A stretch of DNA of 64,000 nt. It comes from Lonepinella sp042468235 (lineage in GTDB: Bacteria; Pseudomonadota; Gammaproteobacteria; Enterobacterales; Pasteurellaceae). The DNA lies in the NCBI RefSeq assembly GCF_042468235.1, contig NZ_CP170386.1, forward strand, positions 806,001 through 870,000, given 5' to 3'. This document shows positions 16,993-25,536 of the stretch, in pieces. Both the position numbers and the translations under genes were made by a program. Within the stretch, counting starts at the first letter, position 1, and every line of letters begins with the position of its first letter. Below the pieces are notes generated by a model. It did no database searches and was not told the DNA's origin. It saw only the letters and a program-made list of their open reading frames with translations.

Positions 16993-18924
16993 ATGAATAT
17001 CATTGAAATCAAAGGCATTAACAAATTTTTTGGTGAAGGCGAAAACCGTACCCAAGTTTTAAAAGACATTGACTTAGACATTAAAAAAGGTGATTTTATT
17101 GCCATTATCGGACAATCGGGTTCAGGTAAATCGACCTTAATGAACATTATCGGTTGTTTAGACACGGCAACATCAGGATCTTATAAAATTGATCATCAGG
17201 AAGTTAGTCATCTTAATCGAGATCAACTTTCCGACTTGCGTCAGCAAAAATTTGGTTTTATTTTCCAGCGTTATAACCTACTTTCTACGCTAAGCGCGGT
17301 GGAAAATGTAGCACTTCCGGCCATTTATGCTGGCGTTAATCAACAAGCTCGTTTAGCTCGAGCTTCTAGTCTGTTAGAGAAATTAGGCTTAGGCGATAAA
17401 TTAGAAAATAAACCGAGCCAACTTTCTGGTGGTCAACAACAACGGGTGAGTATTGCTCGAGCCTTGATGAATGGCGGTGAAATTATTTTGGCAGATGAGC
17501 CAACAGGCGCATTAGACAGTAAAAGTGGCGAAACGGTAATGGAAATTTTAACCCAGTTACATAGCGAAGGGCATACCATTATTTTAGTCACCCACGATAA
17601 ACAAGTAGCCAATTTTGCTAATCGGATTATTGAAATTAAAGACGGTCGCATTATCGAAGATACTCGAAAAAGTGATTTAATTGCCCATAAAGATACCACT
17701 CCCAAAATCAACAAAAATGCTTTTAGTTTCTATAAAGATCAATTTATGGAATCCTTTAAAATGTCGGTGAACGCCATTGTAGCTCACAAAATGCGTTCAC
17801 TATTGACTATGCTGGGAATTATTATCGGGATTACGTCTGTGGTTTGTGTGGTGGCATTAGGCACGGGTTCACAACAAAAAATTCTGGCCAATATTAATTC
17901 TATGGGAACCAACACCATGGATATTTTTAACGGTACCGGATTTGGTGATCGACACGCTGAGAAAAATCAAAATCTGACGGTTTCTGACAGTGATATTTTA
18001 GCCAAACAAAGCTATATTGAAAGCTCTACGCCAAATAGTTCGGTGAGTGGAACACTGACTTATGGTAGTCAAAGTTTTACCGCTCAAGTTTATGGGGTAG
18101 GTGAACAATATTTTAACGTGAAAGGCTTGACCACGGTAACGGGTAAAATTTTTGATGCGAATGATGTAGTGAACAATGAAAATATCGCTGTGATTGATGA
18201 TAATACCGTCACCCAAGTTTTCCCAAATAGCGATCCTATCGGGCAAATTTTAATGATTAATAAAAAGCCCTTAAAAGTGATTGGTGTAGCAAAATCCAAT
18301 AATAATATGGGGAGCAGTAGCAATCTAAAAATCTATATCCCTTACACCACAGCAATGAATAAAATTTCAGGTAATCAGAAAATTGATAGTATTACGGTAA
18401 AAATCCGTGATGATGTTAATTCCACTGTGGCAGAAAAAGGACTAACCAATTTATTGCAAGTTCGTCACGGTAAAAAAGACTTTTTCGTGATGAACACCGA
18501 CACTATTAAACAAACTATTGAAGCCACCACCAACACAATGACCTTGTTGATTTCATCTATTGCGTTGATTTCCTTGGTGGTTGGAGGGATTGGAGTGATG
18601 AATATTATGTTAGTGTCAGTGACTGAACGCACTAAAGAAATCGGTGTTCGTATGGCAATTGGTGCCAGACAAGCGAATATTTTACAACAATTTTTAATTG
18701 AAGCAGTGCTAATTTGTTTAATCGGTGGTGTCACGGGGATCTTGCTATCCATCTTATTTGGCACTATTTTTAATCTGTTTATGACAGATTTTACCATGGT
18801 ATTTTCTAGCTTCTCGATTATTTCGGCAGTACTCTGTTCGACTTTAATCGGTGTGATTTTCGGTTATGTGCCCGCCAAAAATGCATCACAATTAAATCCG
18901 ATTAATGCACTTGCGAGAGAATAG
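16993..18924 (+). CDS. macB: MacB-type ABC transporter, ATPase plus permease
   Basis: A 643-residue fusion of an N-terminal ATPase and a C-terminal four-helix membrane part with a large periplasmic domain, as in MacB (648 in E. coli). The ATPase shows Walker A GQSGSGKST, signature LSGGQQQR and Walker B IILADEPTGALD. The first transmembrane helix follows VNAIVAHKMRSLLTMLGIIIG. The C-terminal helices contain VVGGIGVMNIMLVSVTERTKEIGVRMAIGAR. The start ATG at 16993, 10 bases after macA, gives the family's usual N-terminus. Known substrates in relatives are macrolides, peptides and siderophore-like molecules; the substrate here is unknown. Confidence 0.93.
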   Translation: MNIIEIKGINKFFGEGENRTQVLKDIDLDIKKGDFIAIIGQSGSGKSTLMNIIGCLDTATSGSYKIDHQEVSHLNRDQLSDLRQQKFGFIFQRYNLLSTLSAVENVALPAIYAGVNQQARLARASSLLEKLGLGDKLENKPSQLSGGQQQRVSIARALMNGGEIILADEPTGALDSKSGETVMEILTQLHSEGHTIILVTHDKQVANFANRIIEIKDGRIIEDTRKSDLIAHKDTTPKINKNAFSFYKDQFMESFKMSVNAIVAHKMRSLLTMLGIIIGITSVVCVVALGTGSQQKILANINSMGTNTMDIFNGTGFGDRHAEKNQNLTVSDSDILAKQSYIESSTPNSSVSGTLTYGSQSFTAQVYGVGEQYFNVKGLTTVTGKIFDANDVVNNENIAVIDDNTVTQVFPNSDPIGQILMINKKPLKVIGVAKSNNNMGSSSNLKIYIPYTTAMNKISGNQKIDSITVKIRDDVNSTVAEKGLTNLLQVRHGKKDFFVMNTDTIKQTIEATTNTMTLLISSIALISLVVGGIGVMNIMLVSVTERTKEIGVRMAIGARQANILQQFLIEAVLICLIGGVTGILLSILFGTIFNLFMTDFTMVFSSFSIISAVLCSTLIGVIFGYVPAKNASQLNPINALARE

Positions 18925-18965
18925 TAGAAAATTTTTATTTTTCTGTTAGAATAAGCAAGTTCAAA

Positions 18966-18983
18966 AATGAACGAACGTTCATT
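18966..18983 (+). promoter_or_regulatory. Inverted repeat upstream of the outer-membrane factor gene
   Basis: AATGAACG and CGTTCATT (8-bp perfect arms, 2-bp spacer) form an operator-like dyad, similar to sites bound by TetR-family repressors of efflux genes. A TAGAAT -10-like hexamer lies just upstream (18947-18952). The regulator is not in the window. Confidence 0.45.
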
Positions 18984-18998
18984 AACAACTTTTTATTC

Positions 18999-19037
18999 AA
19001 AGTGCGGTAAAAAAATGAGGTATTTTTCACCGCACTT
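18999..19037. terminator. Inverted uptake-signal pair between macB and the channel gene
   Basis: AAAGTGCGGT and ACCGCACTT flank a short spacer and can form a hairpin. It may partly terminate macAB transcription before the outer-membrane factor gene. Confidence 0.45.
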
Positions 19038-19062
19038 CCATTTCAAATTTGAAGGAAAAAAT

Positions 19063-20436
19063 ATGTTAAAACTCAATAAAATCGCCCTAACCGTGATTTT
19101 ATCTTCTGCTTTAGCAGGTTGTGCTAATATTGAAGATAGCTACCAAACTAGCCAACAAGATTACCAACAATATGAACAAATTACTCAACAATATAATATC
19201 AAAGAAAATTGGTGGACATTGTATAATGATGTCCAATTAAATCATGTAGTTGAACAAGCCTTACTAAATAATAAAGATTTAGCCAAAGCAGCAATTTCTG
19301 TGAATTCTGCACTTTACCAAGCAAATTTATTAGGCGCTGATTTAGTACCAGCCTTTAACGGTTCAACCAGTTCATCTGCCAGTCGTCGTACGGATACCCA
19401 TGCCAATTCGACCATTAGTCATGGCGGATCATTAGGCGTGAGTTACACTTTAGATTTATGGCGTCGTTTAGCTGATGCCGCAGACGCTGGTGAATGGACG
19501 TATAAAGCCACTCAGCAAGATTTAGAAGCAACTCGGTTATCATTAATTAACTCTGTTGTGGTAACTTATTATCAACTTGCTTATCTCAATGATGCTATTT
19601 CAGCCACCAATGATACCATCAGCTATTACGGTCAAATTAACAATATTATGCAAAACCGTTTCGCGCAAGGCGTGGCAGATCGTGCTAGCATAGACCAAGC
19701 ACAACAATCCGTATTAACTGCTCGTAACAATTTAATTGCTTACCAAACTCAGCGTAAAACTGCCGAGCAGACTTTACGTAATTTATTAAACTTAAAACCA
19801 GATCAAGCGTTAAATATCACTTTCCCACACATTTTAGATGTAAAAACAGCCGGAGTTAACCTTAACGTACCGGTTTCAACGATTGCTAATCGTCCTGATG
19901 TTAAAGGCAATTTATTCCGTTTAAGCAGTGCGTTCAAAGATGCCAAAGCCACGCAAAAATCTTGGTTCCCAAGTATTAATTTAGGCGGTAGCATATCTTC
20001 TAGTGCAAGCACGGTGGGTAATTCATTAAGTAATCCAGTAGCTGCCGGCACGTTAGCTATTAGCTTACCATTCTTAGATTGGAATCATGTGAAATGGAAT
20101 GTAAAAATTTCCGAGGCTGCTTATGAGTCTGCTCGTGTCAATTATGAACAAGGAATTACCACCGCATTAAATGAAATTGATACTAACTATTTTGCTTATA
20201 CCCAATCTCAACAAAATTTTGAAAATTTAAACAAAAAATACGATTATGATCAACGTATTACTCAATATTATCAAAATCGTTATAATGCAGGTGTTTCTGA
20301 ATTAAGAGAATGGTTAGCCGCAGCAAATACGGAAAAATCTTCTCAGGTGGCGATTTTGAATGCAAAATATGCTGTTATTCAGAATGAAAATGCGATTTAT
20401 AGTGCCATGGGTGGATATTATTCCACCAAATATTAA
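19063..20436 (+). CDS. Outer-membrane efflux factor (NodT/OprM-type lipoprotein)
   Basis: A 457-residue outer-membrane channel protein expected to dock with the MacAB pair. The ATG at 19063 follows GAAGGAAAAA and begins a lipoprotein signal with lipobox LAGC. The sequence has the duplicated outer-membrane-efflux-protein domain: helices rich in A, N and Q around residues 60-250 and 260-450, with the IANRPDVKGN segment typical of NodT/OprM proteins. Earlier in-frame starts exist but would place the signal internally. E. coli MacAB borrows TolC, whereas here a dedicated channel is linked to the operon. Confidence 0.9.
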   Translation: MLKLNKIALTVILSSALAGCANIEDSYQTSQQDYQQYEQITQQYNIKENWWTLYNDVQLNHVVEQALLNNKDLAKAAISVNSALYQANLLGADLVPAFNGSTSSSASRRTDTHANSTISHGGSLGVSYTLDLWRRLADAADAGEWTYKATQQDLEATRLSLINSVVVTYYQLAYLNDAISATNDTISYYGQINNIMQNRFAQGVADRASIDQAQQSVLTARNNLIAYQTQRKTAEQTLRNLLNLKPDQALNITFPHILDVKTAGVNLNVPVSTIANRPDVKGNLFRLSSAFKDAKATQKSWFPSINLGGSISSSASTVGNSLSNPVAAGTLAISLPFLDWNHVKWNVKISEAAYESARVNYEQGITTALNEIDTNYFAYTQSQQNFENLNKKYDYDQRITQYYQNRYNAGVSELREWLAAANTEKSSQVAILNAKYAVIQNENAIYSAMGGYYSTKY

Positions 20437-20454
20437 TATGCTTATTGCATAATT

Positions 20455-20480
20455 TAGCCCCTATTGCGGGGGCTATTTTT
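20455..20480. terminator. Terminator between the efflux locus and dapB
   Basis: TAGCCCC (20455-20461) pairs with GGGGCTA (20469-20475) and is followed by TTTTT on the plus strand. It serves the efflux operon and perhaps the convergent dapB. Confidence 0.75.
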
Positions 20481-20487
20481 ATGCTTA

Positions 20488-21300
20488 TTATAAATTATTC
20501 AAATCTAACACATCAGTCATATCAAACAAACCATGCGATTTATTTTCAATCCATTTGGCTGCACGCACTGCCCCATTCGCAAATGTCATACGACTAGACG
20601 CTTTATGGGAAATTTCCACTCGTTCACCAATATCAGCAAACCACACCGTATGTTCACCTACCACATCACTGGCACGAATAGTGGAAAAGCCAATTTCATC
20701 ACGTTTACGTTCGCCTGTAATACCTTCTCGAGCAAAAACACCATGGGTTTTCAAATCACGCCCCAGCGTTTTAGCAATATGTTCGCCCATGGATAACGCC
20801 GTACCTGACGGTGCATCCACTTTATGGCGATGGTGGGCTTCAATAATTTCAATATCGCAATAATCCCCCATCACTTTGGCTGCTTTTTCTAATAATTTAA
20901 AGACTAAATTTACACCCACGCTATAATTGGAAGCAAACACAATCCCGATTTTTTCAGATGCCTGCTGAATAGCTTGTTTACCTTCAGCATCAAACCCCGT
21001 TGTACCGATAATCATATTTTTATGATTCTCTGTACAAACTTTTAAATGTGCTAAGGTTCCTTCTGGGCGAGTAAAATCAATCAATATATCAAAATGATTA
21101 ACTTGATGTTCTAATTTATCTTCAACTTTAATACCTAAATTACCGACACCAGCTAATTCACCCGCATCAGCTCCAATTAATGATGAACCCTCGCGTTCAA
21201 AAGCAGCACCTAATTCGACTCCATCTGCTAAATGTACCGCTTGAATTAATTGACGCCCCATTCTACCGCCAGCACCTACAATACCGATTTTTAATGTCAT
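20488..21300 (-). CDS. dapB: 4-hydroxy-tetrahydrodipicolinate reductase
   Basis: NAD(P)H-dependent reductase of the lysine/diaminopimelate pathway. At 270 residues it is close to E. coli DapB (273). The nucleotide-binding loop IGIVGAGGRMGRQLIQA is at the N-terminus. The catalytic region EIIEAHHRHKVDAPSGTAL contains the proton-donor histidine and lysine. DFTRPEGTLAHL follows the cofactor domain. Convergent with the efflux operon, and downstream of rplY on the same strand but past a strong terminator. Confidence 0.96.
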   Translation of the reverse strand: MTLKIGIVGAGGRMGRQLIQAVHLADGVELGAAFEREGSSLIGADAGELAGVGNLGIKVEDKLEHQVNHFDILIDFTRPEGTLAHLKVCTENHKNMIIGTTGFDAEGKQAIQQASEKIGIVFASNYSVGVNLVFKLLEKAAKVMGDYCDIEIIEAHHRHKVDAPSGTALSMGEHIAKTLGRDLKTHGVFAREGITGERKRDEIGFSTIRASDVVGEHTVWFADIGERVEISHKASSRMTFANGAVRAAKWIENKSHGLFDMTDVLDLNNL

Positions 21301-21345
21301 GATGAAATTCCTTCTTTTTATGTTTGTAATGTCGTTTCATTATAA

Positions 21346-21385
21346 TAAAAAAAACACCAATAATCCGTGATTATTGGTGTTTTTA
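21346..21385 (-). terminator. Terminator of rplY
   Basis: AACACCAATAA and TTATTGGTGTT form a long stem (about 21351-21364 with 21371-21384), followed on the minus strand by a run of T's. Confidence 0.85.
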
Positions 21386-21401
21386 TGTAACAAATTAGAA
21401 A

Positions 21402-21689
21402 TTATGCACGTTTAAAATCAATATGTGCCAATTTTGGTTTGAAGGGATGGCGTTGCATTGCTTGTACTTTTACTGCCACATCTTTTCCATCAATAACCAA
21501 TGTAATCACATCAGAATAAAAATTGTCGTGTGCTTGTGCATTGTTTAATTCATCGTGGTTTAATACGATAGAAACAGGGGCTTCACTACCACCGTAAACG
21601 ATAGCAGGGATTTGACCATTACGACGCAGACGGCGGCTCGCACCCGTACCTTGCGTTTGACGAACTTCAGCGTTAAATTTAAATGCCAT
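21402..21689 (-). CDS. rplY: 50S ribosomal protein L25
   Basis: Binds 5S rRNA in the large ribosomal subunit. The ATG at 21687-21689 gives a 95-residue protein starting MAFKFNAEVR, which matches the size and start of the short gammaproteobacterial L25. A longer in-frame extension to 21764 is rejected because it would translate the structured leader. RLRRNGQIPAIVYGG and QAMQRHPFKPKLAHIDF are characteristic. It is transcribed alone, with its own promoter and terminator. Confidence 0.95.
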   Translation of the reverse strand: MAFKFNAEVRQTQGTGASRRLRRNGQIPAIVYGGSEAPVSIVLNHDELNNAQAHDNFYSDVITLVIDGKDVAVKVQAMQRHPFKPKLAHIDFKRA

Positions 21690-21725
21690 GTTAATGTTCT
21701 CTATATAAAATTGTTTAAAGACAGA

Positions 21726-21812
21726 AATCGTAGGCGACCCAACGATTCCCCATAATTCGCTCAAAATGTATTTTGAGAGGGCGTATTATAATGAATTTCC
21801 TACAAAAATCAA
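21726..21812 (-). promoter_or_regulatory. rplY promoter and structured 5' leader
   Basis: Reading the minus strand, TTGATT (21807-21812), 16 bp, then TATAAT (21785-21790) form a good promoter. The leader of about 90 nt then folds into a stem of CTCAAAA/TTTTGAG (21760-21777) and a second of AATCGT/ACGATT (21726-21747). Self-control of rplY by L25 is known in E. coli; whether these hairpins are the target is inference. Confidence 0.5.
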
Positions 21813-22049
21813 ATGTTCTGGTGGTTTTCTTTTTAGTCAAAAATAAAACCACGGTAAAAAATGCGAATTATTTACAAATTTATCTATGTGAAAAAATTGT
21901 TAAGTTATTCTAAATGATAATAGTTGCCATTGGTTTTTCTTTTTAAATTAATGACTTATGCAAAAATAAATGTTGCAATTCTCATTTGGGTGGTTATAAT
22001 AACAACAATTGATATCTTCCACTTTAATTTTTTACAAGGAAAATGAAAA

Positions 22050-22538
22050 ATGTTAAACCAAGCTATTACAACTAAATTGAATGAACAAATCAATTTAGAA
22101 TTCTTTTCATCTAATACTTATTTACAAATGAGTGCATGGTGTTCAAATAAAGGTTATGAAGGTGCTGCTGCATTTTTCTTACGCCATGCCGATGAAGAAA
22201 TGGAACATATGCAAAAATTATTCGACTATGTCAGCGAAACAGGTGGATTACCTCTTTTAGGTAAAATTGAAGCTCCACGTACTGAATATGCTACATTACG
22301 TGAAGTGTTAGAAGTGGCTTTTGAACACGAAAAACATGTGACAGCAAAAATCAATGAATTAGTTGAAGTCACTTTTGCCAACAAAGACTACTCTACTTTC
22401 AACTTCTTGCAATGGTATGTGGCAGAACAACATGAAGAAGAAACGCTGTTTGGTGGTGTAATTGATAAATTTGATATTTTAGGCAATGATGGCAAAGCAA
22501 TCTATTTAATTGATAAAGAATTATTAACTCTAGAATAA
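22050..22538 (+). CDS. ftnA: Non-heme ferritin, first copy
   Basis: Iron-storage protein that oxidises Fe(II) and stores it in a 24-mer shell. At 162 residues it has the four-helix ferritin fold with ferroxidase ligands visible: Glu17 (INLEFFSSNTYLQMSAWC), the EEMEHM glutamate/histidine pair near residues 49-53, Glu94 region (FEHEKHVT) and QWYVAEQHEEE near residue 126. It is followed after 11 bases by a second ferritin gene, as in the H. influenzae ftnA-ftnB pair. An AT-rich promoter region precedes it; no convincing Fur box was found. Confidence 0.95.
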   Translation: MLNQAITTKLNEQINLEFFSSNTYLQMSAWCSNKGYEGAAAFFLRHADEEMEHMQKLFDYVSETGGLPLLGKIEAPRTEYATLREVLEVAFEHEKHVTAKINELVEVTFANKDYSTFNFLQWYVAEQHEEETLFGGVIDKFDILGNDGKAIYLIDKELLTLE

Positions 22539-22549
22539 AAGGAAAAACA

Positions 22550-23047
22550 ATGTTAGCTAAACAAATTATTGAATTATTGAATGCTCAAATGAATTTGGAA
22601 TTTTATTCTTCCAATCTTTATTTGCAAATGAGTGCATGGTGCGATCAAAAAGGTTATGTCGGTGCAGCGAAATTCTTACGCGAGCATGCGTCTGAAGAAA
22701 TGGAACATATGCGTAAACTTTTCACTTACCTAAATGAAACGGGGGCAGGTGCCCAAATTTCTGATATTGAAGAAGTGACGCACGAATATAAATCATTGCG
22801 TGAAGTGATTGAATTAACTTTTGTTCATGAAAAATTGATTACCAGCAAAATCAATGAATTAGTTGGGGCAACTTTTGAAGCAAAAGATTACTCTGCGTTT
22901 AATTTTTTACAATGGTATGTGGCAGAACAGCACGAAGAAGAAAAATTATTTGGTAGTATCCTAGATAAATTCAATATTTTAGGTGAAGATGGTAAATCTA
23001 TCTTCTTGATTGATAAAGATCTTGCCGCATTATCTAGTGCAAATTAG
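22550..23047 (+). CDS. ftnB: Non-heme ferritin, second copy
   Basis: A 165-residue ferritin clearly related to its upstream neighbour, from a tandem duplication. Ferroxidase-centre residues are kept: MNLEFYSSNLYLQMSAWC, SEEMEHMRKL, FVHEKLITSKINEL and QWYVAEQHEEE. The two genes are separated by 11 bases with an AAAGGAAAAACA ribosome-binding region, so they form one transcript ending at the terminator at 23070-23100. The copies may form mixed shells, but that is inference. Confidence 0.94.
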   Translation: MLAKQIIELLNAQMNLEFYSSNLYLQMSAWCDQKGYVGAAKFLREHASEEMEHMRKLFTYLNETGAGAQISDIEEVTHEYKSLREVIELTFVHEKLITSKINELVGATFEAKDYSAFNFLQWYVAEQHEEEKLFGSILDKFNILGEDGKSIFLIDKDLAALSSAN

Positions 23048-23069
23048 ACATTAAAGCAATAGGACAAGC

Positions 23070-23100
23070 AGCTGATGACCTAAAGTTATCAGCTTTTTTA
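23070..23100 (+). terminator. Terminator of the ferritin operon
   Basis: AGCTGAT (23070-23076) pairs with ATCAGCT (23088-23094), followed by TTTTTT. Confidence 0.8.
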
Positions 23101-23110
23101 TCGCTTGTGC

Positions 23111-23215
23111 TTATTGATAATATTGATAGGTTTTATAGCCAAAAGCGACAAGCAAAATTACAAACATAATAATGATTTGAATAAGACGTTTTTTGGTTAA
23201 TTTTTCTGCGGGCAT
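23111..23215 (-). CDS. Predicted 34-residue single-span membrane protein
   Basis: A short frame from ATG 23213-23215 to TAA 23111-23113, preceded on the minus strand by an AAGAAGAAAAA ribosome-binding stretch. The product starts MPAEKLTKKRL, then has one hydrophobic segment (IIIMFVILLVAFGYK) and a short tyrosine-rich tail, so it fits a bitopic inner-membrane microprotein. It is divergent from fnr and convergent with ftnB. No family is recognised; coding status is supported by the amphiphilic layout and the start context. Confidence 0.55.
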   Translation of the reverse strand: MPAEKLTKKRLIQIIIMFVILLVAFGYKTYQYYQ

Positions 23216-23292
23216 AATTTTTCTTCTTAATTTTATATTTTAATGCTATTATTTTTGAGTTAGATCAATTTTATCATAAAATTTGAGGCAGA

Positions 23293-24063
23293 ATGAGTAT
23301 TTTATCATCAGAACCACGCATGGGGCGCCGTATTCAATCTGGCGGTTGTGCTATTCATTGTCAAGATTGCAGTATTAGTCAATTATGCATTCCTTTTACC
23401 CTTAATGCTCACGAGTTAGATCAACTTGATAATATCATCGAGCGTAAAAAGCCTATTCAAAAATCTCAATTATTATTTAAAGCTGGAGATGAACTAGTGT
23501 CATTGTATGCTATTCGTTCTGGCACCATCAAATCTTATACTATTAATGAAGCCGGTGAAGAACAAATTACATCATTTCATCTACCCGGTGATTTAGTGGG
23601 ATTTGATGCCATTATGAATATGCGTCATCCAAGTTTTGCTCAAGCATTAGAAACGGCAATGGTATGTGAAATTCCCTTTGATGTACTCAATGATCTTTCC
23701 GGTAAAATGCCGAAATTACGCCAACAGATTATGCGTTTAATGAGTAGTGAAATTAAAAGCGATCAAGAAATGATTTTGTTATTATCTAAAATGAATGCGG
23801 AAGAACGTTTAGCGGCTTTTATTTATAATTTATCCAAACGTTATTCTGCCCGTGGTTTCTCACCAAGAGAATTTCGTTTAACCATGACGCGTGGCGATAT
23901 TGGCAATTATCTGGGATTAACAGTGGAAACTATTAGCCGTTTACTTGGTCGTTTCCAAAAGCTGGGAATTTTAGTGGTACAAGGTAAATATATTACGATT
24001 AATAGCCTACCTGAATTAACTGAAATTGCAGGTATCCACCGTACCAAGATTGCTTTTGAGTAG
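23293..24063 (+). CDS. fnr: Fumarate and nitrate reduction regulator Fnr
   Basis: Oxygen-sensing CRP-family regulator with a [4Fe-4S] cluster. The 256-residue protein has the N-terminal cysteines CAIHCQDCSISQLC (Cys23, Cys26 and Cys32 equivalent to the E. coli ligands Cys20, 23 and 29) and the internal cysteine in AMVCEIPFD. A C-terminal helix-turn-helix reads TRGDIGNYLGLTVETISRLLGRFQKLGIL, with the E--SR recognition residues of Fnr. A GAGGCAGA ribosome-binding site precedes the ATG. uspE follows, a conserved neighbour. Confidence 0.97.
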   Translation: MSILSSEPRMGRRIQSGGCAIHCQDCSISQLCIPFTLNAHELDQLDNIIERKKPIQKSQLLFKAGDELVSLYAIRSGTIKSYTINEAGEEQITSFHLPGDLVGFDAIMNMRHPSFAQALETAMVCEIPFDVLNDLSGKMPKLRQQIMRLMSSEIKSDQEMILLLSKMNAEERLAAFIYNLSKRYSARGFSPREFRLTMTRGDIGNYLGLTVETISRLLGRFQKLGILVVQGKYITINSLPELTEIAGIHRTKIAFE

Positions 24064-24088
24064 AAAATTTGTAAATTGTATAAAATTT

Positions 24089-24104
24089 TGTTGCATAGAT
24101 CACA
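24089..24104. promoter_or_regulatory. CRP-like site upstream of uspE
   Basis: TGTTG-N6-TCACA matches the TGTGA-N6-TCACA core at 8 of 10 positions, about 95 bp before the uspE start. A candidate only. Confidence 0.3.
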
Positions 24105-24199
24105 TTTTTAACTCGTCTCGCTTGTTATTTAATGTAATCCGCACTATGCTATTCGCATTCGGAGATAGATAAAATCAAACTGTAAAAATGGAGGTTATG

Positions 24200-25126
24200 A
24201 TGAAATTCAACAATATTCTCGTTATTCTTAACCCAGAAAATGAAAAACAATACAGCTTAGCTCGTGCCGTTCGTTTAGTTAAAGAACAGAAAAGCGAATT
24301 TCCTGTTAATATTACTGTTTTCTTACCCGTCTATGATCTTTCTTATGAAATGTCAGCTCTACTTTCCGCTGATGAACGCGAAGAAATGCACCAAACCGTG
24401 GTTGAGCAACGTCAAAAAGATGTCCTCCCCTATTTAGAAAAATACACCGATCCAATGATTATATTTCACTCACGAGTGGTTTGGTCAAGTAATGAATCCG
24501 AAGCTATCGTTGCTGAAATTGAAGCTAATCATTATGATTTGGTAATTAAATATACCAAAGAAGAAGAGAGTTTAACCTCTCTCTTTGTCACCCCAATGGA
24601 TTGGCAATTATTACGTAAATGTCCTACCCCATTATTAATGGTACGTGACGGTGACTGGAAACATCAAAGACGTATTCTTGTAGCGGTCAACGTATCCGGT
24701 GATGAAGAATATCACGATATTTTTAATAAAGAACTTGTTTCGCTCAGTATGGACTTAGCTGATCAATTAGAACGTGGTAACGTACATTTAGTCAGTGCCT
24801 ATCCTCCGACACCTATGAATATGGCGATTGATTTACCAGAATTTCATTCAAGTGAATATATTAACGGTGTACGTGGTCAACACTTAATTAACATGAAAGC
24901 CTTACGCCAACATTTTGGTATTGCGGAAGATCATACGCACGTTTATGAGGGTTTTCCAGAAGAAGTGATTCCACAAGTTGCCAACGATATTGAGGCAGAA
25001 TTAGTGATTTTAGGTACAGTTGGACGAACTGGACTTTCTGCTGCACTACTTGGTAATACCGCAGAACATGTTATTAGCAAATTGAAATGTAATTTACTAG
25101 CGATTAAACCGACTAAAAAAGTATAA
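24200..25126 (+). CDS. uspE: Universal stress protein E
   Basis: Tandem-domain universal stress protein. Two Usp domains span about residues 3-145 and 150-305. The second holds the nucleotide-binding-type motif GTVGRTGLSAALLGNTAEHVI. Of the two adjacent ATG codons (24197 and 24200) the second has better spacing from GGAGG at 24190-24194. Directly downstream of fnr, as in enterics and H. influenzae. An inverted uptake-signal pair terminates the transcript. Confidence 0.93.
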   Translation: MKFNNILVILNPENEKQYSLARAVRLVKEQKSEFPVNITVFLPVYDLSYEMSALLSADEREEMHQTVVEQRQKDVLPYLEKYTDPMIIFHSRVVWSSNESEAIVAEIEANHYDLVIKYTKEEESLTSLFVTPMDWQLLRKCPTPLLMVRDGDWKHQRRILVAVNVSGDEEYHDIFNKELVSLSMDLADQLERGNVHLVSAYPPTPMNMAIDLPEFHSSEYINGVRGQHLINMKALRQHFGIAEDHTHVYEGFPEEVIPQVANDIEAELVILGTVGRTGLSAALLGNTAEHVISKLKCNLLAIKPTKKV

Positions 25127-25150
25127 TCTTGTAAATTGCACCAAACACAA

Positions 25151-25184
25151 TAAAAGTGCGGTGAAAAATAACCGCACTTTTTTA
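25151..25184 (+). terminator. Terminator after uspE (inverted uptake signals)
   Basis: AAAAGTGCGGT (25152-25162) and ACCGCACTTTT (25171-25181) form an 11-bp stem followed by T's. Confidence 0.85.
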
Positions 25185-25212
25185 TTTTAGATAATCCAAA
25201 CAGTAAACTCTT

Positions 25213-25536
25213 ATGACAGAAATAATCCAAAAACTCGATCCTGATACCGCTATAGATATTGCCTATGATATTTTCCTTGAAATGGCAGGGGAAAATTTAG
25301 ATCCTGCTGATATTCTTTTATTTAACCTACAATTTGAAGATCGTGGTGCGGTAGAATTTGTGGAAACCGCTGATGACTGGGAACAAGAAATCGGTGTGCT
25401 GATTGACCCCGAAGAATATGCCGAAGTGTGGATTGGTTTAGTCAATGAACAAGATGAAATGAATGATATTTTTGCAAAATTTTTAATCTCACATCGTGCA
25501 GATGATCGTGAATATCATATTATCTGGAAAAAATAA
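25213..25536 (+). CDS. yciU: Putative double-stranded DNA mimic (HI1450/YciU family)
   Basis: A 107-residue, strongly acidic protein of the UPF0263 family, nearly identical by eye to H. influenzae HI1450. Its relatives present acidic side chains spaced like DNA phosphates and have been linked to HU binding. Runs such as LDPDTAIDIAYDIFLEMAGE and DDWEQEIGVLIDPEEYAEVW are diagnostic. Its stop overlaps the queF start by one base (TAATG), so the two genes are probably translationally coupled. Confidence 0.92.
   Translation: MTEIIQKLDPDTAIDIAYDIFLEMAGENLDPADILLFNLQFEDRGAVEFVETADDWEQEIGVLIDPEEYAEVWIGLVNEQDEMNDIFAKFLISHRADDREYHIIWKK

Noticed and set aside
21909..21930. Possible Fur box before ftnA (AAATGATAAT)
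   Set aside because: Only the left half matches; the right half and symmetry are missing, so the full 19-bp consensus is not supported.
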